Assembly: GCA_021234155.1 (NCBI GenBank)
Contig: JAJEKV010000342.1
Coordinates: forward strand, 186,001 to 250,000
DNA from: Isoetes taiwanensis
Taxonomy: Eukaryota > Streptophyta > Lycopodiopsida > Isoetales > Isoetaceae
Direction: 5' to 3'
Length of the DNA: 64,000 bases
Below are positions 33,500 through 43,489 of the stretch, piece by piece. Below the pieces are notes generated by a model. The model was not told the origin of the DNA and did not search any database. It saw only the letters and a list, made by a program, of their open reading frames with translations. Within the stretch, counting starts at the first letter, position 1, and every line of letters begins with the position of its first letter. Position numbers and translations under genes: made by a program.

Positions 33500-33620
33500 T
33501 CCAATAATGTTGAAGTATAATACCAATAATGTTGAAGTATAATACCAATAATGCTGACGATAATACCAATAATGCTCACGTATAATACCAATAATGCTGA
33601 AGTATTATACCAATAATTCT
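33500..33620 (+). repeat. 23-bp tandem repeat, about five units
   Basis: Units of ACCAATAATGYTGAAGTATA plus AT repeat from about 33500 to 33617 with 1-3 changes each. They sit immediately upstream of a TATA box. Confidence 0.85.
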
Positions 33621-33628
33621 ATAACGAC

Positions 33629-33636
33629 TATAAAAG
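33629..33636 (+). promoter_or_regulatory. TATA box after the 23-bp repeats
   Basis: CTATAAAAGCAGC, with an ATG about 40 bp on that opens only a 21-codon frame (MAYNIYDDQFETILLLHELQ). It may be a promoter with the repeats as upstream sites, but no downstream + gene is recognised before 37 kb. Confidence 0.35.
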
Positions 33637-33639
33637 CAG

Positions 33640-34192
33640 CTCCATTCGGTAAGTCATTCATCTCCCATCATGGCTTATAATATTTATGATGATCAGTTTG
33701 AGACCATTCTTTTGCTCCATGAGCTACAATGATATTAATCACGATAACGTAAAGGTGTTAAGTCGGATCCTTACTTACAATCCAAAAAGAAGGTCGTGAG
33801 TGTGATTGCCCGGCCTTACTCGTGTTGTGATCCATCTTCTTTGGGTTCCCGGCGCCATGCCTACGAAATGAATCGATCACAATAGCGAGGGATTGATGAT
33901 GAGTGAATCATCGACTCTATAATGCCATCAATAATATGTGCATCTAAATTATATGTATGCCATCAATAATGTGTGCATCGAGATGTAATGATGTGTATTA
34001 AACACCTATTATAATAGATGTAAGGATGTTAGTATAAGCATAAATTAGGATGTATCGACAACGTATTAATTGTCCAAAATGCTTAAGTATTATAGCAAAA
34101 GAAATTACATACATGATTATCGAGAACATGACCGAGATTGAGAGCTTTAGCTAATGCTATGTCCCCCCACATGTCAACAATGTATTTTGGAA
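33640..34192. other. No gene recognised
   Basis: AT-rich DNA with two similar CCATCAATAAT.TGTGCATC words at about 33924 and 33961. Confidence 0.4.
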
Positions 34193-36664
34193 TCACGAGC
34201 AGTCTTCGGTCTTTTTGCCATTTGCATCCCATGCATAATGTATGGCATCTAACTTCTCATACCTTGATGGATCTGATGGATTGGGTCGCCAACGTTTAGT
34301 TAAGCAACCCGTATAGTCACGACCAACAGTGCATCCACCATGATACATAAATGTGACCATAATTGGTAGACTCGGATCTAGGATGGCATCTTCTTTTCGT
34401 AAAGCCCAACCACGTTGGAGTTTCATCGCCTGTGCCCGGACTAAAACAAACATACCTTTCGTTAACATGTGCATGAGGATCGAACTCATCCATAGGCAAC
34501 TTGGACGCCCATCCGCTGGCCCACAAATATGTAGGCAAAGGTCTTACAAGCACAGGGGCTTCATCGACCTACGGAGTAAATGCAGCTTGTAGAGGTTCTT
34601 GCCTTGTACGCAAACAAAAAGTTATCATTTTGAGGTCGCCCCGAGATACATCTTCCAAACACAAAGAATCTCGCTCCAAAGAATCCATAGTTGCTTTGTA
34701 CCGTCGCGGCAAACACACTATCTTCCTGATTTTGCAGAAGGAATTCCATAATGCTATGTACTTGCTGGATGTTGTCGCAGCCGGGGAGATCTTTCAATGT
34801 CTTCCTTGAGGGATATTTTAGGCACCCCGTTGGTAACGTTGGCTCACCATTTTCATCCTCCTTCCACATTCTTATTCCATTTTCGGAATCCACTCTTTAT
34901 GGGTTGGCCGTGATCTTATATTGCATAATGGGCCATTTCCCATCCATTTTAAATCGGAATAGCAATGGCTCGGTATGGCTGTTAGACGTTGGCCCTTATC
35001 GGGGATATATCCCTTGACAAAGCCTTTCCAACGGAACTTCATCCACAAAATATGGAACAGGAGACTTTGCATTGCACTTGCTAAACAAGTAAAGCAACTC
35101 GAGGCAAAGTTAGAGCATCCGATGAACTCATTAACGCCGAAAAGTTCCCAAACAATGCATCAATATCGCCATGAGTGTGCCCAACCATCATGAAGCCAAC
35201 CCGAATCTCATCGAATACCTTAAGCCATGTCAAATAAGAGAGGTAGGAGAACACATATCTATTTTTATTTTGACCCGATGCATTATCCAACTGTAAGTAG
35301 AGATTTCGAGGAAGAGGATTGAAGCCTTCTAAGTTGGCACTAGAAAATGAAGGCATCTTCTCTTGTGTCCGCACTAGCTTATGAAAAAGTGGTCGAGTAT
35401 CTTTTAGGGCTTGCATCAATTTGCAATCAGTAGTTCGCCTTCCACACAAATCACCACACTTGTCTTCTTCCTAAGCAACTCAAGATAGTGTAGGATCCTA
35501 GAAAGTGATCCAACATGAAAGTTTGAGTCATCCTTCCAAAGATCAAGAGAGAAATGGCCATAAGCCCGCCCACCATGACCATGTGTCAATGCTCCCCGCT
35601 AAGTCGCTCTTCAAGCGATCTCCTCTCCAAACGGACTTTGCGAGATGGTGACTTCTTGGTGTGAGTGTTTTGACCGATCCATCTTATCATGTATTATGCG
35701 AGGTGACTTTTCCGCGAACGATGTGATAATGCACGCCAATGCCAATATTGACTCCTACAGAACGTTGTTCCAACATATGTGCCCGGGTTGAATTGAAAGG
35801 TTGCGCCTCCCTTATATCTTTTGTTCTTTCCAATTTTCGCTTGATGACTACACATATGTTACACTTGGAGAATGTTTGTATTTTTGCTATGCCGACGCCC
35901 GGAAACTCTTTTTTCTTCCAAATATTGTAAAAAGAGGGCAAGGTTACACTCTTCCCGTCAATTCTTCCACCACGGCGCCCACCTCCTTATGTATGCTCTT
36001 CTTATTAAGGATGGAAGGAAGTTTGCTAACATTCTCCCCTTATATCATCCTTTCCTTTTTTTTTCTATGTGGAATGCTCTCTCAGATTCTCACTAATGAA
36101 GGTATCAAGCACACTTTCTCGTAGCTAGTGTCACGCATCTAGGCTTCTTAGAGCTCAGATACCATGCTCCGCCTGATTTTTCCACCTAACTCGAACCTCT
36201 TCCTCCAACTATAAACGTAGGACCGAAAGCAACTCCTAAAGCCACGCGCCATGCGAATTGACAAGACTCCACTCCACGTGCACCACTACTTTCGCCTCCC
36301 GACCGCCTCAGATAAGTTACACTCAACACATCAAAAACAAGCGTAATCCCGGCACCGCTTGATTGAGAATAAAATTTTTTCTTAAGGCACATACTTGTCG
36401 TCGGCTCGCTTTTTTGACACATTCGGCCCTGCAAGATGTTGATTTTAGATCACTCTTAATTGCCTTGGAAGCGCACATCCTCTCCTCCTTGCCATCCCCT
36501 TTGGTTCCCTCCCCCCTCTTCACATATGTATATTTCCTTTTCCTCTTGAATTGCTTCTCAACATCGCCTTCCAAGCACTCAACTTCTAAATCATCATGTT
36601 CGAGAGCAAGTAAGAGCTTGTAAATGTTGTGAAACTGTCCTACCATCATGAAGCAAAACAGCAT
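34193..36664 (-). pseudogene. DUF7869-type transposon-associated protein gene, decayed
   Basis: Minus-strand frames in order: STSCRAECVKKASRRQVCAL and a VYLRRSGGESSGARG block (36186-36600); SFYNIWKKKEFPGVGIAKIQ and FSKCNICVVIKRKL with ARAHMLEQRSV-like sequence (about 35740-35941); NLYLQLDNASGQNKNRYVF, SYLSYLTWLKVFDEIRVGFM and VGHTHGDIDALFGNFS (about 35160-35330); then the C-terminal frames 34561-34893 and 34193-34489. The DN.sGQNKN...GHTh.DiD signature is typical of DUF7869 proteins, found in plants, fungi, oomycetes and animals and often linked to transposons. The D...GHT..D spacing suggests an RNase-H/DDE-like fold, though the activity is not established to my knowledge. Cysteine pairs upstream suggest a zinc-binding N-terminus. 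Frame breaks may be introns or decay. Confidence 0.68.
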
Positions 36665-37450
36665 GGGTCTCCTGTGTTACTAGATCGTTAGCTATAGGCC
36701 TCTCAAAGACAAGCATGACATGACCTGATATTTTGGTTTCCGTTGATCTATTATGTTACCCATCGAAAAGCCCGACCTTTGATACACCCAAGAACTCATC
36801 GCCTATAGCATCCCGAGGATCACTAAAGACTATATTCGCCTCAATATTTAGATCCGCAAGGGGAGTGAAGAATGTAGCATGGCAAACCTAGTAGATCTGT
36901 TCGAGTAGTAGTAGGCCCTCATCTTGAGGGCTTAAACAACCCCGAGACCAAGGCGGGCAGCTAGATTCTCATGACCTCCAATCTCCTCTACTATCTCGTC
37001 TTCTTCATTTGTTGTTTGGTTGCTTGGTTCACCACAAAGGTGGTGAAACTGATGTCCGTGAGGCTCTTGTGATGGACTACTAGATGAATCCTCTTGTGAA
37101 GAGGGCAAATTGAGGGATCTCAAGACGTATCTTCACTTGAGGGCCACTCATTTGGTTTTACATCCCTCTTAGGCCATCGAATGAATGTGCCTACCGCTTC
37201 ACCAATGTTATCCGCCCCTCCCAGGGGACCGGAAGCTCGTCGATGGGATCACGGACCGGACCTCAATTGCTACATTTGAAGGATCTATTTCCTTCCCATG
37301 AAGAGTGGTTCTATTCAAAATATGTCCCAGGGCAACAATTGTCCCTCCGACCGAATAGGTTGTACAGGGAAAATTAAAACCTGTTTCAATCAAGCAAGGC
37401 GACACTTTTCAGAACATATGAAATAGAGGAAAAATAAGCAAAAAATAAGC
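36665..37450 (-). other. Possible N-terminal exons of the DUF7869-type gene
   Basis: Frames at 36932-37123 (Ser/Glu-rich, SQEDSSSSPSQE and NEEDEIVEEIGGHENLAARL) and 37208-37405 lie upstream on the same strand. Acidic, serine-rich N-termini would fit, but no splice sites were confirmed. Confidence 0.25.
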
Positions 37451-37503
37451 GAAAATGGCGCTATTTAGTACAAATGTATAAATTTTGGTCCAAATTTGGA
37501 GCT

Positions 37504-37578
37504 AAATGGCGCCATGGCGCCATTTGGTGTAACGGTGAACACTTGGATCAAATGGCGCCATGGCGCCATTTGATCCAA
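37504..37578. repeat. GGCGCC palindromes, sites 1 and 2
   Basis: The core GGCGCCATGGCGCC with AAAT before and ATTT after lies at 37504-37525 and 37550-37571. Site 2 extends to a 36-bp perfect palindrome (37543-37578) because TTGGATC and GATCCAA flank it. Half-sites (AAATGGCGC) occur at about 37454. Confidence 0.95.
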
Positions 37579-38700
37579 CACCATTTCCACCAAATGGCTT
37601 AACTCCATCACAAAATCTACACGAGGTGCCTATGTTATGCATTCTTGCTCCCATTGTTGTATATGTGTCAATAAGAGCAGGCATGCATAACATGGGCACC
37701 CCATGCCAACTTTGCAATTGAAACCAAGGTTCTCGTGGTCCTAGCAAAGATTAATGTCAAGATTTGAACACTCTATACAATGGCGGCAATAGAAACGTAA
37801 TTTATACCGTAAACAAAGGGACTTACTTGATATTAGATAGATCCATAGTGGTATGTCCCGGAGAGATAGAACAGAAATGAAGTCGATCCCACAGAGATAT
37901 ATTGCGTAAGAATGCGCCAAGAAGAGCCAAGAAGAAAGCGCCAAGAAAGATTCGAGAAGAAGAAGGAGGATTCGCCAAGAAGAAAGCGCCAAGAATCACC
38001 GGGATTTCGTGGAGCTGAAGAAGAAAGCTACCGACAAAGACGCATGCGCTTTGCAAAGTTTCTCGCCTAGGCGTCGAGAAAAGAAGTTACTTTATGCGAA
38101 GGCGGCACCGGAGACTTAACAAAGCGGATTCGAAGCGCCCGAACCGTGCACGAAAAACGTCCGTGGCCGTGGCATGGTCGCATTAAGTGGGAGCAACTGG
38201 CCAAGAAAGAGGGAGCTTTAAAGGCAAAGTACAATTTTCAAAACGGGACGATTCAAATTTGGGCCGAGGTGGGTACCAAATTTCAATATACCTGGTGGAA
38301 TTTTGACTTTACGTTAATTATGCTACGGAATTTTGAATTTTATGTTCAAATTTAAGGCGGGGCGTTTAGGCGGGGAAATATTCAATTTCAAAATTTGAAT
38401 TGTATGGGCATACCGGGACGCCACTCGCATGGGCGGGAGTGGGTGGTCAAGGGTATACGGCGGGCATGCCGAAATTTGGCATCCGCGGAACGATGGCCGG
38501 GCGGCATGGCGGGCATGAAGCGCTGACCGCGACATGGCGCTGGACGCCGATATAGGGCCCTAGTTAGCGCCTGCTTTTCTCGAAGCTTCATTCGCTTCAT
38601 TCGCTGATCTGCTGACGCCTCTCGACCTTAGCCCGGCGCCAAAGCCTAAGCGCCCGGCGCCTAAGGCCCAAATACTTAAAGCAACCCTTTTTCATCCTTT
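37579..38700. other. No gene recognised, partly GC-rich
   Basis: GAAGAAAGCGCCAAGAA repeats with variation at about 37911-38000 (CGCCAAGAAGA words). Frames at 38323-38600 (-) are composition-driven. GGCGCC half-sites begin again at 38635. Confidence 0.4.
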
Positions 38701-38951
38701 TTTTTCATTGATTTCTGGCGCCATTTCCCCGCAGTTCAGCGCCTCAACACATCTAGATACACACCGGTTTTCGGACCAAATTCAAAGGCGCTTGAAATGG
38801 AAATGGACAACCGGAGCTCAACAAAATGTGGAGACAATTAGCTTACCTCAAGGGACGTGTATGTCGCCTACTTGCATTGTTTGTTTGGGCTAAATGGCCA
38901 CGCTGGCGCTATTTAGATGCCTGGTAACCACTTTAGGGTCTTATAGTTGAC

Positions 38952-39132
38952 AAATGGCGCCATGGCGCCATTTGGATGATTGAGTGCACTTTAGGAGTCT
39001 TAGCTTACTTTAGGATGCCTGGTAGCTTACTCTACGGTCTTGTTGCTACCAAATGGCGCCATGGCGCCATTTGATGTCTTTTTAGCTTACCATAGGGTCT
39101 TGTTGTTGGCAAATGGCGCCATGGCGCCATTT
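38952..39132. repeat. GGCGCC palindromes, sites 3 to 5, in a short tandem
   Basis: Perfect 22-bp copies at 38952-38973, 39051-39072 and 39111-39132. Sites 4 and 5 are exactly 60 bp apart and share the upstream words TAGCTTAC and GGTCTTGTTG. Site 3 has a looser version (GGGTCTTATAGTTG). A degenerate site is at about 38891-38916. Confidence 0.95.
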
Positions 39133-39194
39133 TTTTATCAAGGCCCAGTCCTTTAACACTAATGGAGGCAGCGGCATATGTATTCTCCAAAGTC

Positions 39195-39600
39195 AGCGCA
39201 GTGCCTCGACCGGGCCGAGCCACTCTCCTTCCAACCATCTTAGCTTTAATATTTGGAAGGGGAGGGCCTGGACCTGGTCGGAGGCACCCTCGCGACCAAA
39301 CGCGAGGAAATGCATTCGCATCGCTTCCATTTGCTTATGCATCGAACTTCCGGATGCAAATGGCGCCATGGCGCCATTTGCCTAGTCATCCGGTGCAATA
39401 CGCTTGTTTCGTTGTGGTATCTCCCTACGGTTTAGGGTGCCTCCACCCAGTCCGATCCACTCTCCTTCAACCATCTTCCTCGAATATTGCGGGGAGTGGT
39501 TTGACCAGGGTGGAGGCCTTCGACCAAACGCAGAGGATAGGCATACGACGCCTCCGCGCTTATGCATCGATCGATATAAATAGCGCCACGCGCCATTTGC
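39195..39600 (+). repeat. Duplicated block of about 225 bp ending in a palindrome
   Basis: 39195-39380 and about 39428-39600 share GCCTC.ACC..G.CCGA, CCACTCTCCTTC, AACCATCTT, GACC.GG, GACCAAACGC, GCTTATGCATCGA and a terminal palindrome. The first ends in a perfect palindrome (39358-39379), the second in a degenerate one (39578-39598, AAATAGCGCCACGCGCCATT). A 197-residue frame (39162-39755) runs through both and is probably a by-product. Confidence 0.8.
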
Positions 39601-39759
39601 CAACCACAACCTATTGTTCACCGCTTGTTCAAACCATTTCTCGATGCCTCTTTGTTGCTGATGCCTCTTTGTTGCGGCTATCTTACGTGCGGAAACACAA
39701 TTTCAATCCGACCCGCACTATGATGGCGATAGGCAAAAATGGTGCATGGAAGTAATGCT

Positions 39760-40544
39760 TGGGTGAGCCCCTTCTAACTCTGTTGGGCTCTAAAGGAGAC
39801 TGCAGAAGAAGCTCTGCCTCCTTATAAGGGAGACAGACCACGAAAACATGCCCGGCATTTACCAGCCGTGTATCTTGGTCCAAATGAAGTTGGTTGTCAA
39901 GAGCGGCCCGAGGATTGGATCCCGTGGTCTGTGGAAGATACTTTGAAGCAGAGAATAATTGTGTACTATGTGGACCGGAAGTTTTTATAATCCCACTTTG
40001 ATGTCCGCTAGCATTGCAAATGTAGCTGGTTCGGCAAAGAAGAAGCAAGGATGGTGTCTTTGCCGCATAACAAACTTTGAAGAAGTCGACATCAAAGGTC
40101 CACAAGAAATCTTGAGGGGCTTTATGATTCTTACAGAATCGGATGAACGAGTCAAAAACTCGCCTTCATTCGTTGTCAAGGCAATAGCCCAGCAGAAACT
40201 ACCCGCCATTGTGGACACGGGCCGCTAAAAACAAAGTGAGCAAGAAGAAGACAAGACAACCTAGGGATACACCGAAATTAACAAAGACTCCTCATCTTCA
40301 TCGAGGATGTCCAGGAACCGGAGGAAGGAAAGGGCGGGCAAGAGGAAAGTTAAGAGAAAGGATCACAAAGATCCGGGATATGGAAAAGAAGGAAAAGAAA
40401 CAATCTAAAGAAAAGGAAGAGAAGGAAAAGGAAGAGAAGGAAAAGGAAGAGAAGGAAAAGAAAGAGAAGGAAAAGAAAGAGAAGGAAGATAAAGAAAAGA
40501 GGGAAAAGAAGGAAAAGAAAAGGGCAAGGAAAAGAAAAGGATAG
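39760..40544 (+). CDS. Unrecognised coding sequence with a Lys/Glu-rich tail
   Basis: One frame reads ALPPYKGDRPRKHARHLPAV, YLGPNEVGCQERPEDWIPWS and EDTLKQRIIVYYVDRKFL (about 39797-39987). A second gives KKQGWCLCRITNFEEVDIKG and GFMILTESDERVKNSPSFVV (39959-40228). A third contains a long EKEKEEKEKKEKEKK tract (to 40544). The first two look like real protein (varied composition, no low complexity) but match no family I know. The parts may be exons or a decayed single frame. The palindromic repeats lie on either side (37.5-39.6 and 41.5 kb). Confidence 0.35.
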
Positions 40545-40560
40545 GGAAGGCAAGGGCGAA
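40360..40560 (+). repeat. Purine-only low-complexity tract
   Basis: GAGAAGGAAAAGGAAGAGAA-type units, almost without pyrimidines on this strand. Long open frames on both strands here are by-products. Confidence 0.85.
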
Positions 40561-41230
40561 GGAAGGAAAGGCGACACACAGAAACGGAGGGAAAGGAAGT
40601 GGAGACAGAGAGGAAACGGATGGGAAAAAGAAGAAGCACAGCCGGAGAGCCTTGAGAAGGAGAGGACACCAAAAACAAAGGAGAGCGCCCCGGACTCCAA
40701 GTCCCGGGCTGGAAGTCCTAGAAGTGGTGGTGAACCTCCGAGCCCAAGGCATAGCGAGGATCCTATGGGACACACCGCCAAAAAGGGTCCCCATTAAGAA
40801 GCTAGAGCCAAAGAAGCTCACATTAAGAATAGCTCAAAGACTTGCTAGAGGTGCCTGCAAATCTTCCGGTGGAAAGGTCAAGAGGAAAAGACGGCAGAAG
40901 AATACATCGCAAAAAAATTTACGATCACCCCCAGATCTGTTTCCTCTCGATTGTTACATTCATTAAAAAAAATAGACGGTTCAAATTATATCAAGGCCCA
41001 AAGAACACGACATCTAGACCAAGGAATATGGAGCACGCCAAAACTTTGGTGGAGTCCTTTTCAGAGAGAGACCCACATCCAGCCTTTCTCCCACGATGTG
41101 ATTCCATTCAATCCCTCACAAATAAACCGGTCCTTGAAAACCGAGGATGACCTCATGGGGATGCACTATTATATAGTGAATGGTAATCATTGATTATGGC
41201 TGCTCAACTTGTATGTAGAAGACTCTAAGA
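40561..41230. other. No gene recognised
   Basis: A-rich, basic-coding DNA continuing from the purine tract; frames at 40652-41150 have no recognised domain. Confidence 0.35.
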
Positions 41231-41231
41231 C

Positions 41232-43180
41232 ACCAAAGTCCCAAGAGCAAATGTCAAAGATTTATCTTCAACGGAATTGCCGAAAGTGTTGTCCGCACAA
41301 TCCAACGAACGGTGAATGCCCGCGGCTTCGCTTGTGAAGTCAATGATATCACCGCTAAGACTATTTTCAAAGAGCCATTCATTGATAACATAACCCACCA
41401 AGGGTAGCAATATGCTCTATGCGAAGCCCGATCCATCGGACGCGGGCAATCTCGCCTCAAGGCCATACAAGGTACATGTTTTAATTTTTCAAGAAGATTA
41501 TGAAATGGCGCCGTGGCGCCATTTGTTCACTCAAACGGCGCCACGGCGCCATTTTCACCAAATGGTTTACGGGCGCCATTTGCTCATTAAATGTTCAAGT
41601 CTAACTTTTGTTGTTTCCGGCCGTATATCCGCTCGCTGAAGTTACCATGCGTGGTAAGCATCCTAAAGATTTCAACCGGTGGGTCTTCATGCGAGAGGAT
41701 ATTTTTCAGTTATTCGTGGTCCCTATGGAACTTGTGGAAATCTTGCAAGCTAAAAGACAACAAGGGACAAACTATTACCAGAATCGGGCAAAAGAACTGA
41801 CCACTTCGGTGCACCTACCCGAGGTGCATGAGGGGTATGGACTACTTAAGACCGCTTGTTCGCTCCGTGAAGTGTCGGATGGGAAGACCTTCGCCAAGGT
41901 CACTAGTGATTATATGTGTAAGCAATTCTTCAAGGCAAGGGCAAAGACACTAAGATCCATATCTTTCTTGAAGAAGGAGATTTTTTGCATACGTGTGAAG
42001 GATAATTTTCCGAGGAAGTTCAAGTCCTTCACCGATCTCATGATCGCAGCGCCGGCTTCGAGGATACCGACCGATTTCCATGGCCACCTTGCATAGTAAG
42101 TGGGTTGAAACCGAGTGGGCAAGGAAGGCATTTTCTGTGAACGTGCCACCCGCCTTTGGCAAGATTCATACGCAATGTCGCCTTTGAAGAGAGAGGATAT
42201 CAAGACTTCCGCTATGGGTTGAACTAAATGACAAAGAAGGGACAAGTTGTTTGCACTCCTGCAAAAAGATCCTTGATTGCCCCGACACTAGAGGCATATT
42301 TCCAATGTGGGACAAAACCACACTAACAAATTTCTTTAATATACCGAAAAGAACACCACACCTGATTCTTTTTGATAGTAGTCTTTGCAAGGCGGAGCAC
42401 AACTTTTTTGATTTCATCTCAGATTGGATGATCCGGATTCCGGATCCGTAGTTTATATTGGCATGTATGAGGATCTAATACAAGAACCGCCTCCCCCAGG
42501 AGTTCGGGAGGCCCATTCACTAGTGTATGCCACAAAGATTCTGTGCCATCAAGGTCCTCCCGTCGGGTTATTGACCTCAAGTTCCCCTTCAACGATCATC
42601 TCAAGAACCGCCACCGCCTCGTGCCTAACGAAGAAGACGAAGACGGGAGACCGAGGCTATGGCCGGGGAAGCTCGCGAATGCCAGATTTAGGTACACCGG
42701 CAAGGCTTGCCAGGGACATAATTATGAGAAACCAGCTGGGTCCGCTACATGCTCGCACTGTGCGTAAAATGGTACCGCCAGAACGTGGGTGTTTGATTAC
42801 TTCTCCCGGGTTCTTTTGGCGAGCTTCATTCAATAATAAGAGATTTTGCATTGTATTCGAAAGTGACCCGCTTAAGCATGAGTGCCTAAAGGGGATTCTA
42901 GATAGGCTTGACCGCCCATCCATCCTACCATCGCAAATTATGTAGTGACCAGAGACCACCACAGAAGTTGAAGAAGTCAGAGATCCACCAAATCCGAGAT
43001 GCCCGAAGCTCCACCGATGTGGACTATGATGTGATCAAGAATACACAATTCAATATGGACATTCTTGATGATCCCAATTTCACCGCCAATTGCTCGAAGC
43101 TGCTGGGAGATCCTATGGTTGCTTCTTCTAGCCATGGCCCCGCCATACGGAACCGGGATCCTATTAGGAGCCTGCTCTGA
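41232..43180 (+). CDS. Unrecognised protein gene of the giant element, in pieces
   Basis: Segments on one strand read like one protein: FNGIAESVVRTIQRTVNARG (about 41260-41330); after the palindromes, GKHPKDFNRWVFMREDIFQL, VHLPEVHEGYGLLKTACSLR and SDGKTFAKVTSDYMCKQFFK (41608-42096); FPMWDKTTLTNFFNIPKRTP, HLILFDSSLCKAEHNFFDF (42251-42451); SVVYIGMYEDLIQEPPPPGV, FPFNDHLKNRHRLVPNEEDE and a late GFFWRASFNNKRFCIVFESD (42424-42945). The last segment has CxxC-like cysteines (ATCSHCA). No family was recognised. Coherent order and good composition argue for a real, decayed or spliced gene. Three palindromic sites (41503-41581) lie inside it, perhaps in an intron. Confidence 0.4.
41503..41581. repeat. 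GGCGCC palindromes, sites 8 to 10, with compensating changes
   Basis: Site 8 (41503-41524) has GGCGCCGTGGCGCC; site 9 (41533-41554) has GGCGCCACGGCGCC, its exact reverse complement in the core; site 10 (41560-41581) is degenerate. A last half-site is at 43371. Confidence 0.9.
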
Positions 43181-43489
43181 TGAGGAACCCCAATTTTGTA
43201 TGAAAATAATGTAAATTGTACACTAATACTCTTGTATATCGGCCGCCTCTTCCGAAGTCCTTGCTGCTTTTGGCAAATTTTTTAATATGCAAATCTATGA
43301 ATTCGAATTTTTACTATTTTTGTGATGTTATGTTTCTCCAGCTTCATTTTATGCAATGCTAGAATTTTTAATGGCGCCAATAAATGGCACTTTAGATGCA
43401 TATTTTTTTAAATGGCCATAATTGCTCAAAAAATTGGCATAAATTTGACTAAAAAGGATTTTGCTCCTAATTGAATCACGAATTTCTCA
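43181..43489. other. AT-rich spacer with a palindrome half-site
   Basis: AT-rich DNA between the unrecognised gene and the 3' end of LINE-2; ATGGCGCC at 43371 is a half palindrome. Confidence 0.5.

Noticed and set aside
39162-39755. 197-residue + frame, one of the longer open frames
   Set aside because: It runs through duplicated palindromic repeats (MAPWRHL is simply the palindrome translated) and has no recognised domain.
40298-40821. Phe/Ser/Leu-rich minus-strand frames of 126-143 residues
   Set aside because: They are the complement of a purine-only tract.
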